A stretch of DNA of 11,551 bases from an uncultured Myxococcales bacterium. Lineage in GTDB: Bacteria > Myxococcota_A > UBA9042. Shown here in pieces: positions 9,524 through 11,551 of the stretch. The stretch lies in the NCBI GenBank assembly GCA_903917305.1, contig CAIXAA010000557.1:1-11551 (forward strand), in the 5' to 3' direction. The position numbers and the translations under genes were made by a program. Within the stretch, counting starts at the first letter, position 1, and each line of letters begins with the position of its first letter. The notes beneath the pieces were generated by a model. It saw only the letters and a program-made list of their open reading frames with translations. It did no database searches and was not told where the DNA came from.

Positions 9524-11530
9524 TTAGCGGCCGCGGCGCACCGGGTCGATCATCCGCGGCAGCAGCGACGGCGGTCGCGGCGTCACCACGGGGCGTTCCA
9601 GCCGCGGATTCGGCGGCGGCGGGACGGACCACGGCCAGGATCGGCGCCCCAGGTCCTTGGGGCGCTGAAAGCCCCACGGCGCCAAGGCCAGCGCCGCCGC
9701 GAAGAGCTCCTCGCGCAGGCTCGGGCGAATCCAGGACAACCCGATGGCATTCAAGGTGCTGTACACCGCCGCCGATTCGACCAGCGAGCGGACGCCATGC
9801 TCGGCGCGCGCCGTCTGCGCCTCCGGCGTCGGGTCCGGACACGGATCCGGGTGCAGGTTGCGCAGCACGCGCCAGTGGCCACGGCGAAAGACCGTCTTCA
9901 AGTCCTTGGGCAGCTCACGCTCGTAAGCCGCTGGCGGCGCGCCGATTTCGTTGTACAGCGCGATGTAGTCGTAGCAATGCCCATGATCGTGCCAGGAGAA
10001 AAGCTCGTGCATGTCCCACGGCGGCGCGGGAAAGGCCGTGGCCTTGTTGACCACCACCGGCTTGGAGCTGGTGTCCGCGAAGGAGTACGGCACGTAGCCG
10101 CCGCGCATCACGCCGTAGTACTCCCCGATGTTGTTGAAGATGTGGTAGCGGAAGCGCTCGCTCGCCCTCTTGCTGCGCAGCGTCAGCACCGACTTGCCGG
10201 GAGGAATCGCGGCGTAGGCCTCACGGATCGCTCCGTATTCCTTGCGCGTTTGCAGAAAGGCCCGGGCCGTCAGGAGCGGCAGGGCCACCGCCACGGCGAC
10301 GAGCAACGCCGTCCCCAGCCAGACACGCTTGCTCGCCCCTTCGGGCGGCTGCAGCGGCCGCAGCGGGAGCGCCAGCACCGCGAGGATCGCCAGCACTTCG
10401 ACGAGGCGGAAGTTCACGCCGTGCAGCCAGATCGGCCGGACGAGGTGCTGCGGAAAGACGAAGTAGGCGATGAAGGTCAGGCAAAGCGCCCAGCCGACAT
10501 AGGAACTGCCCGAGAGGTTGGACGATCCGCTTTCCCGTGGCGCGACAGGCCTGTGCGCCCGCGCCGCCCCCACGAGCCAAAGCGCCATGCCGATCAGCCA
10601 CAGCGCGCTGATGATCTCGCCAGGCTGGCGCGCCAGGCCGGCCGCCGGATCCGCAGTGCCGAGCGCGTCGAACATGCGGTCGCCGAGCTGGCGCAGGTTC
10701 TCGATCGGGCCCAGGTGCTCGCCAGCGTACACTTGCGAAAGACGCGCGAAGAAGCTCACGCCCTGCTGCGCCTGGCTCTGGTCGCTGGTGCGCACGCCTT
10801 CGGCAAAGACGAAGTAGGTCAAGAACCACGGCAGCAGCACGGCAATCGACGGCAGGCCGAGCAGCACGTCGCGCACCGGCCACCACAGCGTCTGGCGCCA
10901 GCCTTGGCGCGAGCCCATGACCGCGGAAAGCGTGGGCAGCAAGGCGAGCCCGACCGCCCAGAGCAGGTAGTGCGTCGTGGCCTGCAGGCAAAGCCAGGCT
11001 GCCACCACCGCCGCGCGCTTCCAGGACGGGCGCTGCAAGAGGCGCAGGTGCGCGGCGAGCATCCACAGGAAGATCGGGATCGACATGAGGAAGTTGAGGA
11101 ACCCCATGAAGAAGTCGGCGTTGAGCATCCACGGGAAGACCGCGAGCACGAGCCAGCGGTCGTGGCGCGCGGCTTTCAGCAGGGACAGCGCCGACCAGGG
11201 CACGGCAGCGAGGCAGGCGGAGAGCACGACGCGGTTGGCCCATTCGACGCCGCCGAGATAGGCCAGCCAATCCACTAGCTTGTAGTAGCTGAGGTACGGC
11301 ACGATCGCGTGCACCGGGATGTAGTGCTTCTGCAACACCGGGTCGCGGCCCAGGTTGTGCAGGATCGTCATCAGGTGCAGGTGCGAGCCGGTGTCGACGG
11401 TCGGCAGCAGGTCGGTGACCCAGAGCGGCGCAATCCCGAGCAGGGTCAGGCTGATCGTGACGAAGTAGAACAGCGCGTCGGCGCGGCCTTGGCGCGCGGG
11501 CTCGGGCTGCGGACTGGACGGCGCGTTCAT
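9524..11530 (-). CDS. polytopic membrane protein of unknown function, GT-C-like
   Basis: The 668-residue protein has about ten predicted membrane segments between residues 19 and 422. The first periplasmic loop carries LPTVDTGSHLHLMTILHN (42-59), resembling the acidic and histidine motif of GT-C glycosyltransferases, and PYLSYYKLVDWL with FPWMLNADFFMGFLNFLMS (132-150) recalls an uncharacterised family I associate with Deltaproteobacteria and Myxococcota. A soluble region (425-560) with HDHGHCYDYIALYNEIG (514-530) follows, then a 110-residue tail ending in a Pro/Arg-rich stretch (636-668). Glycosyl transfer is plausible but unproven. The ATG at 11530-11528 is preceded by no clear ribosome site, and the frame stays open to the window edge, so an earlier start is possible; a TGATG overlap with an upstream frame supports this start. 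It is convergent with the GT2 gene (18 bases apart). Confidence 0.75.
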   Translation of the reverse strand: MNAPSSPQPEPARQGRADALFYFVTISLTLLGIAPLWVTDLLPTVDTGSHLHLMTILHNLGRDPVLQKHYIPVHAIVPYLSYYKLVDWLAYLGGVEWANRVVLSACLAAVPWSALSLLKAARHDRWLVLAVFPWMLNADFFMGFLNFLMSIPIFLWMLAAHLRLLQRPSWKRAAVVAAWLCLQATTHYLLWAVGLALLPTLSAVMGSRQGWRQTLWWPVRDVLLGLPSIAVLLPWFLTYFVFAEGVRTSDQSQAQQGVSFFARLSQVYAGEHLGPIENLRQLGDRMFDALGTADPAAGLARQPGEIISALWLIGMALWLVGAARAHRPVAPRESGSSNLSGSSYVGWALCLTFIAYFVFPQHLVRPIWLHGVNFRLVEVLAILAVLALPLRPLQPPEGASKRVWLGTALLVAVAVALPLLTARAFLQTRKEYGAIREAYAAIPPGKSVLTLRSKRASERFRYHIFNNIGEYYGVMRGGYVPYSFADTSSKPVVVNKATAFPAPPWDMHELFSWHDHGHCYDYIALYNEIGAPPAAYERELPKDLKTVFRRGHWRVLRNLHPDPCPDPTPEAQTARAEHGVRSLVESAAVYSTLNAIGLSWIRPSLREELFAAALALAPWGFQRPKDLGRRSWPWSVPPPPNPRLERPVVTPRPPSLLPRMIDPVRRGR

Positions 11531-11551
11531 CAGGGGCGGACCCAGGGCAGC

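Noticed and set aside
9797..11278. Plus-strand open frame (493 codons) antisense to the last gene
   Set aside because: Composition is Arg/His/Gln/Glu-rich and motif-free, typical of the shadow of a hydrophobic protein on the opposite strand.

Overview
The window is a G+C-rich bacterial chromosome segment (roughly two-thirds G+C by eye) packed with genes on both strands. It shows no tRNA, rRNA, IS element, CRISPR array or phage hallmark. The features suggest a deltaproteobacterial or Myxococcota-like organism: high G+C, a CcmF-type cytochrome c maturation protein, an orphan tandem-AAA ATPase like those of contractile injection systems, a glycosyltransferase carrying jacalin-like repeats, and a polytopic membrane protein that resembles an uncharacterised family I associate with these bacteria. 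This placement is an inference from gene content and was not tested by a search.

Layout. (1) 1-123, minus: the first 41 codons of ruvC. (2) 250-1335, plus: a lipoprotein with a C-terminal cyclophilin domain, divergent from ruvC, with a recognisable -35/-10 pair just upstream. (3) 1339-3993, minus: a long CcmF, convergent with the cyclophilin gene and separated from it by 3 bases. (4) 3994-4168: a divergent promoter region with candidate promoters in both directions. (5) 4169-6349, plus: a tandem-AAA+ ATPase with a winged-helix-like N-terminal part. (6) 6417-9505, plus: a two-gene unit joined by an ATGA overlap, made of a GT-C membrane glycosyltransferase with three lectin-like repeats at its C terminus and a family-2 glycosyltransferase of the dolichyl/polyprenyl-phosphate hexose synthase type. 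(7) 9524-11530, minus: a large GT-C-like membrane protein of unknown function, convergent with (6). No gene-free stretch exceeds 175 bases.

How the genes may work together. The clearest partnership is 6417-9505. The GT2 enzyme would load a sugar onto a polyprenyl phosphate on the cytoplasmic face, and the GT-C enzyme would use that lipid-linked donor on the periplasmic face, where its paired-cysteine lectin-like repeats could hold a glycan or acceptor. CcmF and the cyclophilin lipoprotein both act in the cell envelope (haem attachment to cytochrome c; protein folding), but they are convergent and need not be co-regulated. The AAA ATPase has no injection-system partner in view.

Most worth a second look: the GT-C plus triple lectin-like repeat fusion; the CcmF in which the otherwise conserved periplasmic histidine 173 is glutamine and which has an enlarged periplasmic domain; and the orphan injection-system-type ATPase with a broken first Walker B motif.
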